From contig JABILA010000056.1 in the NCBI GenBank assembly GCA_018654745.1, positions 24,700 to 88,699 of the forward strand: 64,000 nt of DNA, read 5' to 3'. The DNA comes from Alphaproteobacteria bacterium (GTDB taxonomy: Bacteria > Pseudomonadota > Alphaproteobacteria > UBA2966). This document shows, piece by piece, positions 44,822-54,360 of the stretch. The notes beneath the pieces are model-generated. The model had not been told where the DNA came from. It saw nothing but the letters and a program-made list of their open reading frames with translations, and ran no database searches. Each line of letters opens with the position of its first letter. Within the stretch, counting starts at the first letter, position 1. Made by a program: the position numbers and the translations under genes.

Positions 44822-46360
44822 CTAGATCTGGCGACCAGCCGCTTCCCAATATGGGGCACGGATCTTTCGCTTCATGATCTTGCCTGAATCCTCGCGCGGA
44901 AGAGCGGTTTCAAACCTGATAGTCTTCGGCACCTTGTAGCTCGCGATCTTTTCCCGCAACCAGGACTTGATGGCTGGTTCGTCCAGTTCAGCACCAAATG
45001 CCAACTCGACATGCGCGCAGACACTTTCACCATATTCGTCATCAGGAATGCCAAAGACGACACAATCCTGGACCCCTGGCATATCCATCAATGAAAGCTC
45101 GATCTCGGCCGGATAAATATTCACGCCACCGGAAATAACCATGTCCCGAACACGATCCTGTATAAACAGGTATCCGTCTTCGTCCAGGTATCCGATGTCG
45201 CCAGCTGTTATCAGGTTTTTCCAGCGTATTTCTTCCAGCTTGTCGTCATCTCGTCCGTTGTAGGAAAAGCGCGGCCAGTCATCGATGCCCAGATAGATCA
45301 GGCCGGTTTCGTTCGGACCAAGTTCATTTCCTTCTTTATCGACAATTGCGACATGGCCATTATCAATCGCCCGACCGGATGTCCCTGGCTTGCGTAAAGC
45401 CTCTTCACTCGAGTGAAAAATGACCCCACCGGTTTCGGTTGCGCCGTAATATTCATTGATGACAGGCCCCCACCATTCAATCATCTTCTGCTTTACCTCA
45501 ACCGGGCAAGGCGCCGCTGCATGAACAACAAACTGCAGCGAAGATACGTCATACCTGGTGCGCACGTCCTCGGGCAGGGCCAGCAGTCGCACAAACATGA
45601 TCGGCACCAGGTACAAGTGGGATATCTGGTGTTCTTCAATCAGACGCAGAAGTCCTTCGGCATCAAACCTGGGCTGTAATATTACAACACCGCCAAAGCG
45701 CGCGGCATACAGCGCATACATGTTGGGCGCAGAATGATAGACCGGACCGGTCATAACCGTTTTGAAAGGAACGTTCGGGCGCAGGTCCAGGTTATTGGCG
45801 CTGACCTGAGCCATCCGCTCCAGATTGATCGCAGTTGGCGGCTCGCGTCGCACCCCCTTCGGATGACCTGTCGTTCCAGACGTATAGATCATGCTCGCAG
45901 GCGCTGGCCTTGGTGGCTCATCAAATGGTGCCTGCTCTGATAACCATTGTCCCCAGTCGGTTTGCCCAAAAGGGACCAGACATTTTCCAGTGGACAAACT
46001 GAAAGCCGCAGCGATCTCCGCTGGCGTTGGCACCACAAGCACCTTGACGTCATCCGGTACCCCCCCGGGAACCCCTGCCAAAAGGTCAGAATGGATGACA
46101 AGAACCTTTGCACCGGAATCTTCCAGTATATAGCGCACCTCTTCCGCGGTGTATCGCCAGTTGATCGGAACCGCATAGGCCCCGACCACCTGGGCACCGA
46201 GCGTTACCTCAAAAAATGGCAAATCATTGCGGAGCATCATGGAAACAGCATCACCCGGCTTGACGCCCATACGATGCAATCCGCCTGCAACCTTCTCCTT
46301 GTTGGCATTCATTTCCGACTGCGACAAAGTCCTGTCGCCACTTATGATCATGCCATTCAT
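44822..46360 (-). CDS. Acyl-CoA synthetase (AMP-binding)
   Basis: A 512-residue ANL-superfamily ligase. The P-loop is MIYTSGTTGHPKGVRRE, A5 is YYGATETGGVIF, A7/A8 are ITAGDIGYLDEDG and MVISGGVNIYPAEIE, and the catalytic Lys is in REDSGKIMKRK. It belongs with the bile acid/fatty acyl ligase group by overall look. It lies downstream of a Rieske oxygenase gene and a TetR remnant on the same strand, so it may activate a product of that oxygenase. Confidence 0.9.
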   Translation of the reverse strand: MNGMIISGDRTLSQSEMNANKEKVAGGLHRMGVKPGDAVSMMLRNDLPFFEVTLGAQVVGAYAVPINWRYTAEEVRYILEDSGAKVLVIHSDLLAGVPGGVPDDVKVLVVPTPAEIAAAFSLSTGKCLVPFGQTDWGQWLSEQAPFDEPPRPAPASMIYTSGTTGHPKGVRREPPTAINLERMAQVSANNLDLRPNVPFKTVMTGPVYHSAPNMYALYAARFGGVVILQPRFDAEGLLRLIEEHQISHLYLVPIMFVRLLALPEDVRTRYDVSSLQFVVHAAAPCPVEVKQKMIEWWGPVINEYYGATETGGVIFHSSEEALRKPGTSGRAIDNGHVAIVDKEGNELGPNETGLIYLGIDDWPRFSYNGRDDDKLEEIRWKNLITAGDIGYLDEDGYLFIQDRVRDMVISGGVNIYPAEIELSLMDMPGVQDCVVFGIPDDEYGESVCAHVELAFGAELDEPAIKSWLREKIASYKVPKTIRFETALPREDSGKIMKRKIRAPYWEAAGRQI

Positions 46361-46411
46361 TCTGGATTTTTACGCATAGAACAAGTCTTCTTTCTATCTT
46401 TAATCACAACA

Positions 46412-46620
46412 TCAAAGGCCCCGGGCCGCTGGCGTAAACAACAGATTTAGATACTGCCGAAAGCCTTCCAGTTGCCGCTGGTTCCAGCGGGCGTCATTCA
46501 ACGCGTTGGCCATTACGTAACCGCCTTCGATCGTTGACGTCAACAGTTCCGCAAGTGTACGGGCGGTGATCGTCTGGCGAGGTGGATAGGCTGCAACAAC
46601 AATACAGGGGGATAATTCTT
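46412..46620 (-). pseudogene. Remnant of a TetR regulator (C-terminal part)
   Basis: A minus-strand frame here reads TARTLAELLTSTIEGGYVMA followed by NALNDARWNQ and FRQYLNLLF, the typical end of a TetR ligand-binding domain. The upstream part shows no helix-turn-helix and runs into the end of the Rieske gene. It looks like a regulator that lost its DNA-binding half. Its position between the oxygenase and ligase genes suggests it once controlled them. Confidence 0.6.
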
Positions 46621-46724
46621 TCATGTAAGCCGTACTTGATCCATGAATGCCTGCACCGATGAAGATAAATTTGCTACGTGCAGGAAAATTCATTTCGAAA
46701 TCCCACCAGATCAAATTGAAAAAG

Positions 46725-47930
46725 TTATTCTGTACTGCCCTGCTCACGGATGCGACCATTCATCAGCGCCCGCGCGACCCAGATGTGAAAGAAATGGGTG
46801 GGCCTATCCATGACAGGGGAGAATTTGCCACCATCGAATCCGGGTGACCGGCGGCCACGTTGCATGCTTTCAACAGACGCACGGTCTTCGGCAAAAACCG
46901 CTTGCCAAAGCTCCTTGTTTGTGGCCCGCGCCTGAACAAATTCAGGACCCCGAACGGCCTCGTCATAATAGAATATTTCAAACCGCTCCCGCGTTTTACC
47001 GGGCCCGTCGGGCTGGATCAGCACGGCGTAAAAATGATCCCGATGGATGCCCAGCAAGACATTGGGATAAAGGGCGATATATTCTGCTCCACCATCCCAG
47101 AATGCCGAGAGGCCGGGCGCGTCAGGAAAGACAGGGGAACCTGCCGGAAAATTCGGCGTATAACATTCGCTGCCTTGCCCGGAATAAGATTCCTGCACGA
47201 TGGAATAATGCTTTTCCAGGGGAGAATACCGGTTCAACTCAGGATGAACCCACGGCAAGTGATAGGCTTCGCAATAATTCTCAACGGCCAGTTTCCAATT
47301 GCAGTCCAGATCAAACCGGATCGTGCAATCCTCACCAGTATGAACAAGGGGCACATTGGCAAATTCTTTCCAGCGTTCGGATACCGGCGCCAGGTAGCGA
47401 TCAATTTCTTCTGCCTCACCCGACAGATCCACAAAAATCAACCCGAACCAAACCGCACTTCGAACGGGCTGTAGACCCACGCTGTCCTTATCGAAATCAG
47501 GGCAACTATGTTCGCCAACGCCACCTACATGAGGTGTACCGATCAAAGCGCCATCGAGACCATAGGTCCAGCTATGGTAGGGACAGGCCACTGCCTTTTT
47601 GAAGTTCGCTGGTTTATCGACCAGGGTCCGGCCCCGGTGTTGGCAGACATTATGAAAAACCCTGATCACATCATCCTTGCCATGCATCAGCAACAAGGGC
47701 AGTCCTGCAAACTCAAAGGGGAACAAGTCCCCCTTGTTTGGTGCATCGATGGCAAAACCTGCACAAGCCCAGCCTTCTGCGAAGACACGTTGACGCTCAT
47801 ACAGGTTTACTGAAGTGTCGGTATAGCAGCTGTTCGGGAGGCCTCTGGCCTTTTCTATCGGCTGAAGAACCTGTCGCATGGCATCCATGGACAATTCAGG
47901 ATGATTGCCGATCTGATTGATGACGTTCAC
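46725..47930 (-). CDS. Rieske non-heme iron oxygenase, alpha subunit
   Basis: A 401-residue intact oxygenase, in contrast to the split pair at 25-26.6 kb. The Rieske motif is CQHRGRTLVDKPANF then ACPYHSW. The catalytic iron motif is ENYCEAYHLPWVHPEL. Layout is that of CntA/GbcA/choline-monooxygenase-like and ring-hydroxylating enzymes. No reductase or small subunit gene is in the window, so electrons must come from elsewhere. Substrate not readable. Confidence 0.9.
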   Translation of the reverse strand: MNVINQIGNHPELSMDAMRQVLQPIEKARGLPNSCYTDTSVNLYERQRVFAEGWACAGFAIDAPNKGDLFPFEFAGLPLLLMHGKDDVIRVFHNVCQHRGRTLVDKPANFKKAVACPYHSWTYGLDGALIGTPHVGGVGEHSCPDFDKDSVGLQPVRSAVWFGLIFVDLSGEAEEIDRYLAPVSERWKEFANVPLVHTGEDCTIRFDLDCNWKLAVENYCEAYHLPWVHPELNRYSPLEKHYSIVQESYSGQGSECYTPNFPAGSPVFPDAPGLSAFWDGGAEYIALYPNVLLGIHRDHFYAVLIQPDGPGKTRERFEIFYYDEAVRGPEFVQARATNKELWQAVFAEDRASVESMQRGRRSPGFDGGKFSPVMDRPTHFFHIWVARALMNGRIREQGSTE

Positions 47931-48219
47931 GACATTCTCCTCGAACGCAGGCCCCGATTTTTATGCCTTCATTCTCTTTAGGGACAATAAAAAATCCCGT
48001 CAAGTAATTTGGTCGAGTCAACGTGTACCTTGTCCACCCGGTTTTCGCGTGGTGACCCTGACGGAAAGACAGGGCTCGCATGTTGGTGGACGCATATTGT
48101 TTAGTGACATCCAGCGACTTCCCCATCACCGTTTCCGGAACAACAGTTGCCTTGACGGGCATTATCGCTAACATGATTAGACTGGAACGAGATTATCATC
48201 ATTTTGTAGGAGGAACGTC

Positions 48220-48921
48220 TTGAATACGCAGATGAGCATATTGACGTGCACCTTGGCGTCGTTGCTGCTGGCAGCTTGTAGCTCACCTTTCGAGCCCGTT
48301 TCACGTACAACCGAAGTTACAGATCTGACAACAATCTCGTCAACGGCCAGTCTGACCCACATTCTGGTTGCCGATAACAAATCCCCCAGGATCGTGTGCT
48401 CGCAACCACCACCTGATGCTGCCTTCAATCAAGCTGAAGCCGGTGACATAGCCTTCTCAATTTCGATTTCGGGCGATGACCAGTCGGGTGAAAGCGAAGA
48501 CAGTGAAGAAACCGAAATGTCGGGACGCACGCCGGCAGTTTTGATGGCACGTGAATTATTCTATCGCCTGTGCGAGTTCTCCATGAATTACAAGCTCGAT
48601 CAAAAAACGGCGATCACGCTATACACCAAGACCCTGGACAGCATCACGACGGTCTGGGGTACGGAAGCGGGTAATACAACGGTCACCATCGGCGACAGCC
48701 TGACGACCAGCAATGCTGCAAATATCACAGCATCGACAACGGCCGAACAATCTTCGACGCTTGCCAAGTCTGACACATCGACCGAGGAGAATTCGGACAC
48801 GACTTCGGATACGACTTCGGATGAAACCACCGATTCTACAACAGATTCCTCGACAACATCCGACACCACTGAGTCGACCGATACGTCAACTGAAACGACA
48901 GACTCTGATTCCAGCGAATAG
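48220..48921 (+). CDS. Lipoprotein with Ser/Thr/Asp/Glu-rich tail
   Basis: A 233-residue protein starting at TTG 48220 with AGGAGG six bases upstream. The lipobox LLLAACSS gives lipidation at about Cys20. A central region has AVLMARELFYRLCEFSMNYK followed by a helix. The last 60 or so residues are almost only Ser, Thr, Asp and Glu, an acidic low-complexity tail. Residues 30-60 may be a small folded part. No known family. The tail may serve as a flexible spacer. Confidence 0.75.
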   Translation: MNTQMSILTCTLASLLLAACSSPFEPVSRTTEVTDLTTISSTASLTHILVADNKSPRIVCSQPPPDAAFNQAEAGDIAFSISISGDDQSGESEDSEETEMSGRTPAVLMARELFYRLCEFSMNYKLDQKTAITLYTKTLDSITTVWGTEAGNTTVTIGDSLTTSNAANITASTTAEQSSTLAKSDTSTEENSDTTSDTTSDETTDSTTDSSTTSDTTESTDTSTETTDSDSSE

Positions 48922-49193
48922 AACCAACCAATTCAGATTTTGCGTGTCCGAATTGATAATTTCAAACGGGCGCGGCAAAGTCTGTTTGAACCAAACCACC
49001 ACTAATACGGTTTCGACCGCAGATACTGGTCGTGAAAAATCGCAAATTCAACTATAGTGTGTTTAATTTATAGTGCAGGTGCGAACAAGTTGGCCGGAAC
49101 GCTCAGGCAACACTTTTTATTTTCTGCCTGGGCAGCTGCTGATGCCGCAAATTAATGCGACTCATTTGTGCATGAACCCCGGGGGATATAAAA

Positions 49194-51668
49194 ATGATAC
49201 TCAGCAAAGATAATCGCTTGCCAATTATTTTCTCTTTCATTTTTTCCTTGATTACCTTGATCGGGTTTATCTTTGCTGCGGCTCCCGGAGTGTTGGCTGC
49301 CGACAAGATCAGTTGGCAATGGGTCGGCAACGGAATGGCCTCCGACGTCGCTATTGGCGCGAATGGCAAAGTCTGGACCCTGGCACAGAAGAGCAACAAA
49401 TATGGCTTCCCCATGCGACGGTGGGACGGCAAATGGGTGACAACGAAATATGAAGGTTACTTCATCGATGTCGATACCCATGGCATGGCTTATACCGTAA
49501 ATTACCGCAAACATCTCGTCAGCTGGAACGGCAAAAAACCTACGCCGCTTCAGTTTCAGGGCAACGGTATTGCCTTCGCCCCTGGCGGCAAAGCCTGGAT
49601 CATCAGCAGTCAAGCCATCGCCGGTGGTTTCAAGCTCTACAAACACGTCGACGGTCATTTCAACATTAATGATCACAGTTGGAACCCGGTATCGGCGTCT
49701 GGCAGTAAAATCGGTGTTGATACCTTCGGCAATGCCTGGGTCGTCAATCAGGCAAACGTCATTTTCCGCCACGATGGCAAGACAGTGACCAGGCTGCCGG
49801 GCCAGGCAAAAGATATCGCCGTCGGTGCTGATGGTACGGTCTGGATCGTTGATCTCAAAACCGGCAACCCCATGCGCTGGGACGGCCAAAAATGGACGAA
49901 CGGCGGCAGCCTTAAATTGACGGCCATCGCTGTCGATCCCCAGGGTCTGCCCTGGGGCGTTGGTACCGACGGCAAGATCTGGGCCGACAAACGATCCCAG
50001 TCGATCAAAAATGTGACTGTTGATGCGGACAAGGCTTTGGATGCCGCACAGGCCGCCTGGAAAAAAGAGGCAGCTGCAAATCTGAAGAAAATTGCCGCCG
50101 CCGAAGCTGCCAAAAAGAAATCCGAAGACGCAGCGGCCAGGAAAGCAGCAGCGTTGGCCAAAGCTGCGAAGTACACAGGACCGAAACCCCCGAAGGGATT
50201 TATTTTACCGCAATTGTGCGGTGGCGTCGGGCAACCGGCCTGCCAGCTTTCCGCCGCCTGGTATAAGGGCAAGGTCAACAAAAAGAAGCCGTCTGGCGCA
50301 TTTTTTGATCCGCGCAAGGGTGGTGAATACTGGAAATGCCCTGGCAACCGGCCGCGTCGCACCCTTTATGCGGTGACCGATCACCGGGCCTGTGCGACCA
50401 GGAAATTGTGGCCCTTTGAGAAATTGTCACCGGCAACTTTCGTCAGCAAATCTACCTACCCAAAACCTGCCGGTGGCTTCGTCGACATCCGCAAAGGCGG
50501 AGAATACTGGAGTTGTCCGTCTGGATTCTGGCGTAACCTCAACGCTGTGACCGGCAAAAACGCCTGTACCGTCAACGTCGGAAAGAACTGCGACGCCGGC
50601 AACATCGCCATCGCAGGGACACTGTTAAAAGGCGAGGATATCACCAAGTATTCCTGTTACAAAAAACTGGCCTGCGGCAAGGAAAACGGACGCCCCTGTC
50701 AAATCACCGAGCGTCTGCCATCCTGCAACAAGGGACTGGCCGAAGACTTCATCGACGACAAGTGCATTAACACAACTCTGGCCGCTTGCCTGACCGGTGC
50801 CAGGGCAGTCAAGTACAGCATCAAGCTTGTCGAGGGGCTGACACCTCTTGAAAAAGAGATCATAAAAATCGTCAAGCAAATGAGCGACGATATGATCTCG
50901 GTCGTACCCGGCCTGAAAAAGGCTGTTCAGGCAGGCGAGAAGGAGATGAAGAAACTTGCCACCGACGCCGAAACCGCGGCGAAAAAAGAACTCGACAAAT
51001 TACTGGCCAAGGTGAAGATCTTCAAAAAGATCGAAAAGACCATGGAGACATTGGCCGCAACGGTTCACAAAAACAAACAGCCTATAATCGACCTTATTAC
51101 CGAGGACGATTTTTGCTACATGGCAAGCCACGAACGGGCGACGGCCATGGCCAAGTTACTGGGCTCTGACCTGCGCAAGGTCAAACTATCCATGAGCACA
51201 CCAGGCCCTCTGGACGGGCTATTAATAAAATCTGCCCATGCAGCAACAAGCCCTACCAGTTTTTCCATAGGCCTGTCTGCCGGCCCCACCAAGGATCACA
51301 TCACGATCGGCATCGGTCTTGATTACGTCTTCGATACCACCGGTAAATCAGCGTTCTATATGAGCGGTTCGGTCGGCGCGACCACCGGCAGCGATTCAGA
51401 TCTTGATGTCAGCCTGAACGTTGGCATCATGCCTGATACGGCCTACAACGACGCAGGTGGATCAGGCATATCCCTGGGCTACAGCGCTGACTTCGAAAGT
51501 GCTGTTTCGGTGTCCAATGATATCTCCATGAACCTGAACTGGGGCGACAAAAAAACCCCTGTCTCGTTTGGTGGCGTATCTCTTGGCTTCGGTGAGGGCG
51601 GAGACACTTCCAGCTTGTCTTTCTCCGGCTCATTCAGTCAATCGGTGTTGATTGCCGATATGAAATAA
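49194..51668 (+). CDS. Large secreted propeller/coiled-coil/Cys-module protein
   Basis: An 824-residue exported protein (signal ending near GVLAADK). Residues about 36-275 form tectonin/propeller-like repeats (DVAIGANGKVWTL, DIAVGADGTVWIV, AIAVDPQGLPWGV). A Lys/Ala coiled coil follows (about 285-325). Then two similar Cys modules share the pattern P(S/A)G-x-F-x-D-x-RKGGEYW-x-CP. A helical middle and a Gly/Ser-rich, beta-strand-rich C-terminus (SIGLSAGPTKDHITIGIGLD and on) complete it. The domain set matches no family I know. Confidence 0.8.
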   Translation: MILSKDNRLPIIFSFIFSLITLIGFIFAAAPGVLAADKISWQWVGNGMASDVAIGANGKVWTLAQKSNKYGFPMRRWDGKWVTTKYEGYFIDVDTHGMAYTVNYRKHLVSWNGKKPTPLQFQGNGIAFAPGGKAWIISSQAIAGGFKLYKHVDGHFNINDHSWNPVSASGSKIGVDTFGNAWVVNQANVIFRHDGKTVTRLPGQAKDIAVGADGTVWIVDLKTGNPMRWDGQKWTNGGSLKLTAIAVDPQGLPWGVGTDGKIWADKRSQSIKNVTVDADKALDAAQAAWKKEAAANLKKIAAAEAAKKKSEDAAARKAAALAKAAKYTGPKPPKGFILPQLCGGVGQPACQLSAAWYKGKVNKKKPSGAFFDPRKGGEYWKCPGNRPRRTLYAVTDHRACATRKLWPFEKLSPATFVSKSTYPKPAGGFVDIRKGGEYWSCPSGFWRNLNAVTGKNACTVNVGKNCDAGNIAIAGTLLKGEDITKYSCYKKLACGKENGRPCQITERLPSCNKGLAEDFIDDKCINTTLAACLTGARAVKYSIKLVEGLTPLEKEIIKIVKQMSDDMISVVPGLKKAVQAGEKEMKKLATDAETAAKKELDKLLAKVKIFKKIEKTMETLAATVHKNKQPIIDLITEDDFCYMASHERATAMAKLLGSDLRKVKLSMSTPGPLDGLLIKSAHAATSPTSFSIGLSAGPTKDHITIGIGLDYVFDTTGKSAFYMSGSVGATTGSDSDLDVSLNVGIMPDTAYNDAGGSGISLGYSADFESAVSVSNDISMNLNWGDKKTPVSFGGVSLGFGEGGDTSSLSFSGSFSQSVLIADMK

Positions 51669-51738
51669 GGGTCCGCTAACGGTTCAGCTCACATCTCTCG
51701 TTGAATGAGAATTCTTCGTCTCGTCATTCTGTGTTGCG

Positions 51739-53397
51739 TCAGGGAACAATGAGAGGTTCACCATTGCCAAGTTCCTGACGTACAGTTGCGCAAATTTCGC
51801 CATGCGTAACATTGGCCATGGCGGCCTTCACCACCCGGTCATAAACATTTTCATCGTCGCTGTTACAGGCACGGGCAAGGTCGTCGATGGCTTTTTGTAC
51901 AGCCCCCTGGCTTCTGTCCTGTTTCCAGGTTGCGAAATTCGACAAATAGCTTTCGACCCTGTCCTTGTCCAGGCGTTCTTGTGGGGGCGGGCGGTCTGCC
52001 GGGTTGTCGGGTAATTTGTGTGCATTAACGCCTACAGCAATCTGCTCACCACTATCAATCTTGTTTTGCCAGTCGAGAGCTGAATCGCCGAGCATGTTTT
52101 GCACAACACCGGTTTCCGATGCCCGGTACATACCACCTGCATCGTCAATTTTCTGGATGACGGCTTCGATTTTTGCTTCCATTTCATTGGTCAGGTTTTC
52201 GACATAATAAGATCCGCCCAACGGATCGATAACATCGTCCAGATGGGCTTCATCCCTTAAGATATGTTGCGTCGCTACGGCAATCTGGGCAGCTGCAGAG
52301 GTCGGACTGCCCAGCGCTTCATCATAGCTGTCTGTATGCAATGATTGCAGGCCACCAAAAATGCCGGACATGGCCTGGATGGCCACACGGGCAATGTTGT
52401 TCAAGGGTTGTTGCCGCGTCAGATCAACACCCGAGGTCTGGGCGTGAAAGCGGAAGCGCCGTGACCTAGGGTCCTTTGCACCGAAGCGCTCCGCCGTAAT
52501 GCGGTCCCAGACACGCCGACCAGCCCGGAATTTAGCAATTTCCTCAAAAAATGAAATCGAGATGTCGAAAAAGTAACTGAACCTTGGCAGGAAGGTATCC
52601 GGATCATGGCCGCGCTCAATCAGGTCATAGGCAAACTGGATGGCGCTGCTGATGGTCAGGCCCATGGCCTCCGCCGGTGTGGCCCCGGCCTGTTGCATGT
52701 GCTGGCCGACAACAGACAGACAGTTCCAGCGCGGTGCCTCGCGGTTCATCCATTCAATATGGTCCAGCATCAAGCGGCGCTGACCGGGCAGCGCGATACG
52801 GAAGAACATGTGCAAGGCGGTAAAGTGAGACAGATAGTCAGACTGGTTTGTCGTCCCTGTCAGCTGGCTCCATGGGATGCCCCTTTGTTTGGCGACCGCA
52901 AACATGAAGGCCGACAATGAATGGGGTGCCGTGCAACCAAGACTGACGGAATGTTTGTCGACGGGCAGCCCCTCCAGACAAACCCGCATATCCTCGGCTG
53001 AAGAAATCACTGTGCCGCAGGTGCCCAGCAATTCGGGTTCAACCTCATCCGGATCGAAACCACGCATGTGGGAATTACAGGGCGCGACAAAAAGGCCGGT
53101 CAGGCCCATATCGTAAAGTGAGCGCATGCGTTGATTATAGTCTTCCGGCAAGCCCAGGCCGACAACCAGACGCGGACTCCATGGGCGTCCCCGATGCATG
53201 GTAGCATGTATGCCTCGCGTTGATGGCGACTGGCCAGGAAAACCGAGGTCCGCCAAGTGGCGATCCTGACTCCAGTCCTCCGGTCCATAGAGAGGTTTTA
53301 TATCAATGCCGGAGCGGTTTTTTCGTACTTGTTCATCACTCATCCCTGCCCGGTAGCCTTCCAGCCAGGCGGCGTTGGCATCTTCAAAATTGCTCAT
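51739..53397 (-). CDS. Acyl-CoA mutase large subunit (methylmalonyl-CoA mutase-like)
   Basis: A 552-residue protein with the TIM-barrel catalytic domain only; no B12-binding DxHxxG domain is present. Motifs are MHRGRPWSPRLVVG, TGTTNQSDYLSHF, the substrate loop RFHAQTSGVDLTRQQP and VIDPLGGSYYVENLT. ATG 53397 has GGAAG upstream; the longer frame is unsupported. Such large subunits pair with a small B12-binding protein (as in isobutyryl- or 2-hydroxyisobutyryl-CoA mutase), but none is encoded here. It is divergent from a TetR gene with paired operators. Confidence 0.88.
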   Translation of the reverse strand: MSNFEDANAAWLEGYRAGMSDEQVRKNRSGIDIKPLYGPEDWSQDRHLADLGFPGQSPSTRGIHATMHRGRPWSPRLVVGLGLPEDYNQRMRSLYDMGLTGLFVAPCNSHMRGFDPDEVEPELLGTCGTVISSAEDMRVCLEGLPVDKHSVSLGCTAPHSLSAFMFAVAKQRGIPWSQLTGTTNQSDYLSHFTALHMFFRIALPGQRRLMLDHIEWMNREAPRWNCLSVVGQHMQQAGATPAEAMGLTISSAIQFAYDLIERGHDPDTFLPRFSYFFDISISFFEEIAKFRAGRRVWDRITAERFGAKDPRSRRFRFHAQTSGVDLTRQQPLNNIARVAIQAMSGIFGGLQSLHTDSYDEALGSPTSAAAQIAVATQHILRDEAHLDDVIDPLGGSYYVENLTNEMEAKIEAVIQKIDDAGGMYRASETGVVQNMLGDSALDWQNKIDSGEQIAVGVNAHKLPDNPADRPPPQERLDKDRVESYLSNFATWKQDRSQGAVQKAIDDLARACNSDDENVYDRVVKAAMANVTHGEICATVRQELGNGEPLIVP

Positions 53398-53426
53398 GTT
53401 ACTTCCGATCCTGATTGGTATTACCC

Positions 53427-53440
53427 AACGAACGCTCGTT
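53427..53440. promoter_or_regulatory. Palindrome, putative TetR operator 1
   Basis: AACGAACGCTCGTT, 30 bases upstream of the mutase start. It resembles 53604-53617, and CTG follows both (after one T here: TCTG). The AACGA/TCGTT arms suit the TetR protein encoded at 53652. Confidence 0.5.
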
Positions 53441-53603
53441 CTGTAAACTCTAACACCGTAATTTCCAGTTGCGCAAGTCACAGTTTGCCTGCAGTCCCGC
53501 GTTTCAATGCTAATCCCTTCTTCTTCACGTCAGACAGGCTATTTCAACGATGATCAAGAAAGTGGGGTGTCACTGCTGATCACGTTCTTGACTAATCTGG
53601 CTT

Positions 53604-53617
53604 AACGAGCGACCGTT
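53604..53617. promoter_or_regulatory. Palindrome, putative TetR operator 2
   Basis: AACGAGCGACCGTT, followed by CTG, 35 bases before the TetR start. It is the partner of 53427-53440. One site near each divergent gene implies joint repression of the mutase and autoregulation. Confidence 0.5.
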
Positions 53618-53651
53618 CTGTCATTGGTCGATGAACGAGGGGAAGATAGGC

Positions 53652-54266
53652 GTGCAAGTCTCTGCAAGAAACAACACTGGTGGCAATCGTAACAAGGGAC
53701 AGGAAAATCGCCGCGGCGAAATGCTGGATGTCGCTGCGCGCATTTTCTCACATCAAGGCTATGCCGGTACGTCCATTCGCGACATCGCCAGGGAAGTCGG
53801 CGTCCAACCCAGTTCCCTGTACTATTTTTTCAAGTCCAAGGAAGACCTGTTCGTCGCCGTCTATGAAAAGGGCGTTAATGAAATTGTTAACGCTGTCACC
53901 AAAGCGACGACCAAAGCCGGGACACCATGGGCAAGGCTGGAGCGAGCAGCAACAGGACATCTGGAGGCCCTGCTGGCCCGTGACGACTACAACACATTGG
54001 TTGCCAGTATCGTGCCGCGCGGATCAACAGATTTTGACAGGCGCCTCGTCCAGAATCGGGATGATTATGAAAAACTGTTTGTGGATTTAATCGCTGACCT
54101 GCCACTGCCCCCACGAACGGATCGTCGGCTGCTGCGCCTGACGATGCTGGGAGCATTGAACGGTGTTGTGAACTGGTATCGACCGGGAGGCGCTTCACCT
54201 GCGAGTATCGCCCGGAAAATTGTCAAAATGTTTCGTCTTCAACTGGACCCGGATGCAGGAAGCTGA
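53652..54266 (+). CDS. TetR/AcrR family transcriptional regulator
   Basis: About 204 residues. The helix-turn-helix domain is MLDVAARIFSHQGYAGTSIR with DIAREVGVQPSSLYYFFKSK. GTG 53652 has GGAAG six bases upstream; ATG 53631 is in frame but lacks a ribosome site. The ligand domain is of normal length. It is divergent from the mutase gene, with two matching palindromes between them. Confidence 0.9.
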   Translation: MQVSARNNTGGNRNKGQENRRGEMLDVAARIFSHQGYAGTSIRDIAREVGVQPSSLYYFFKSKEDLFVAVYEKGVNEIVNAVTKATTKAGTPWARLERAATGHLEALLARDDYNTLVASIVPRGSTDFDRRLVQNRDDYEKLFVDLIADLPLPPRTDRRLLRLTMLGALNGVVNWYRPGGASPASIARKIVKMFRLQLDPDAGS

Positions 54267-54360
54267 CAACGCTACAAATTTCAACACTATAACCCCGGAT
54301 TCTGAACCACCCTGCCCTCGATCAGCATCCGGGGACCTTCCCCGTTATTGATGTGCCGCC

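Noticed and set aside
46844..47602. 252-codon frame antisense to the Rieske oxygenase
   Set aside because: The minus strand has the full Rieske and iron motifs; this frame has no family signal.
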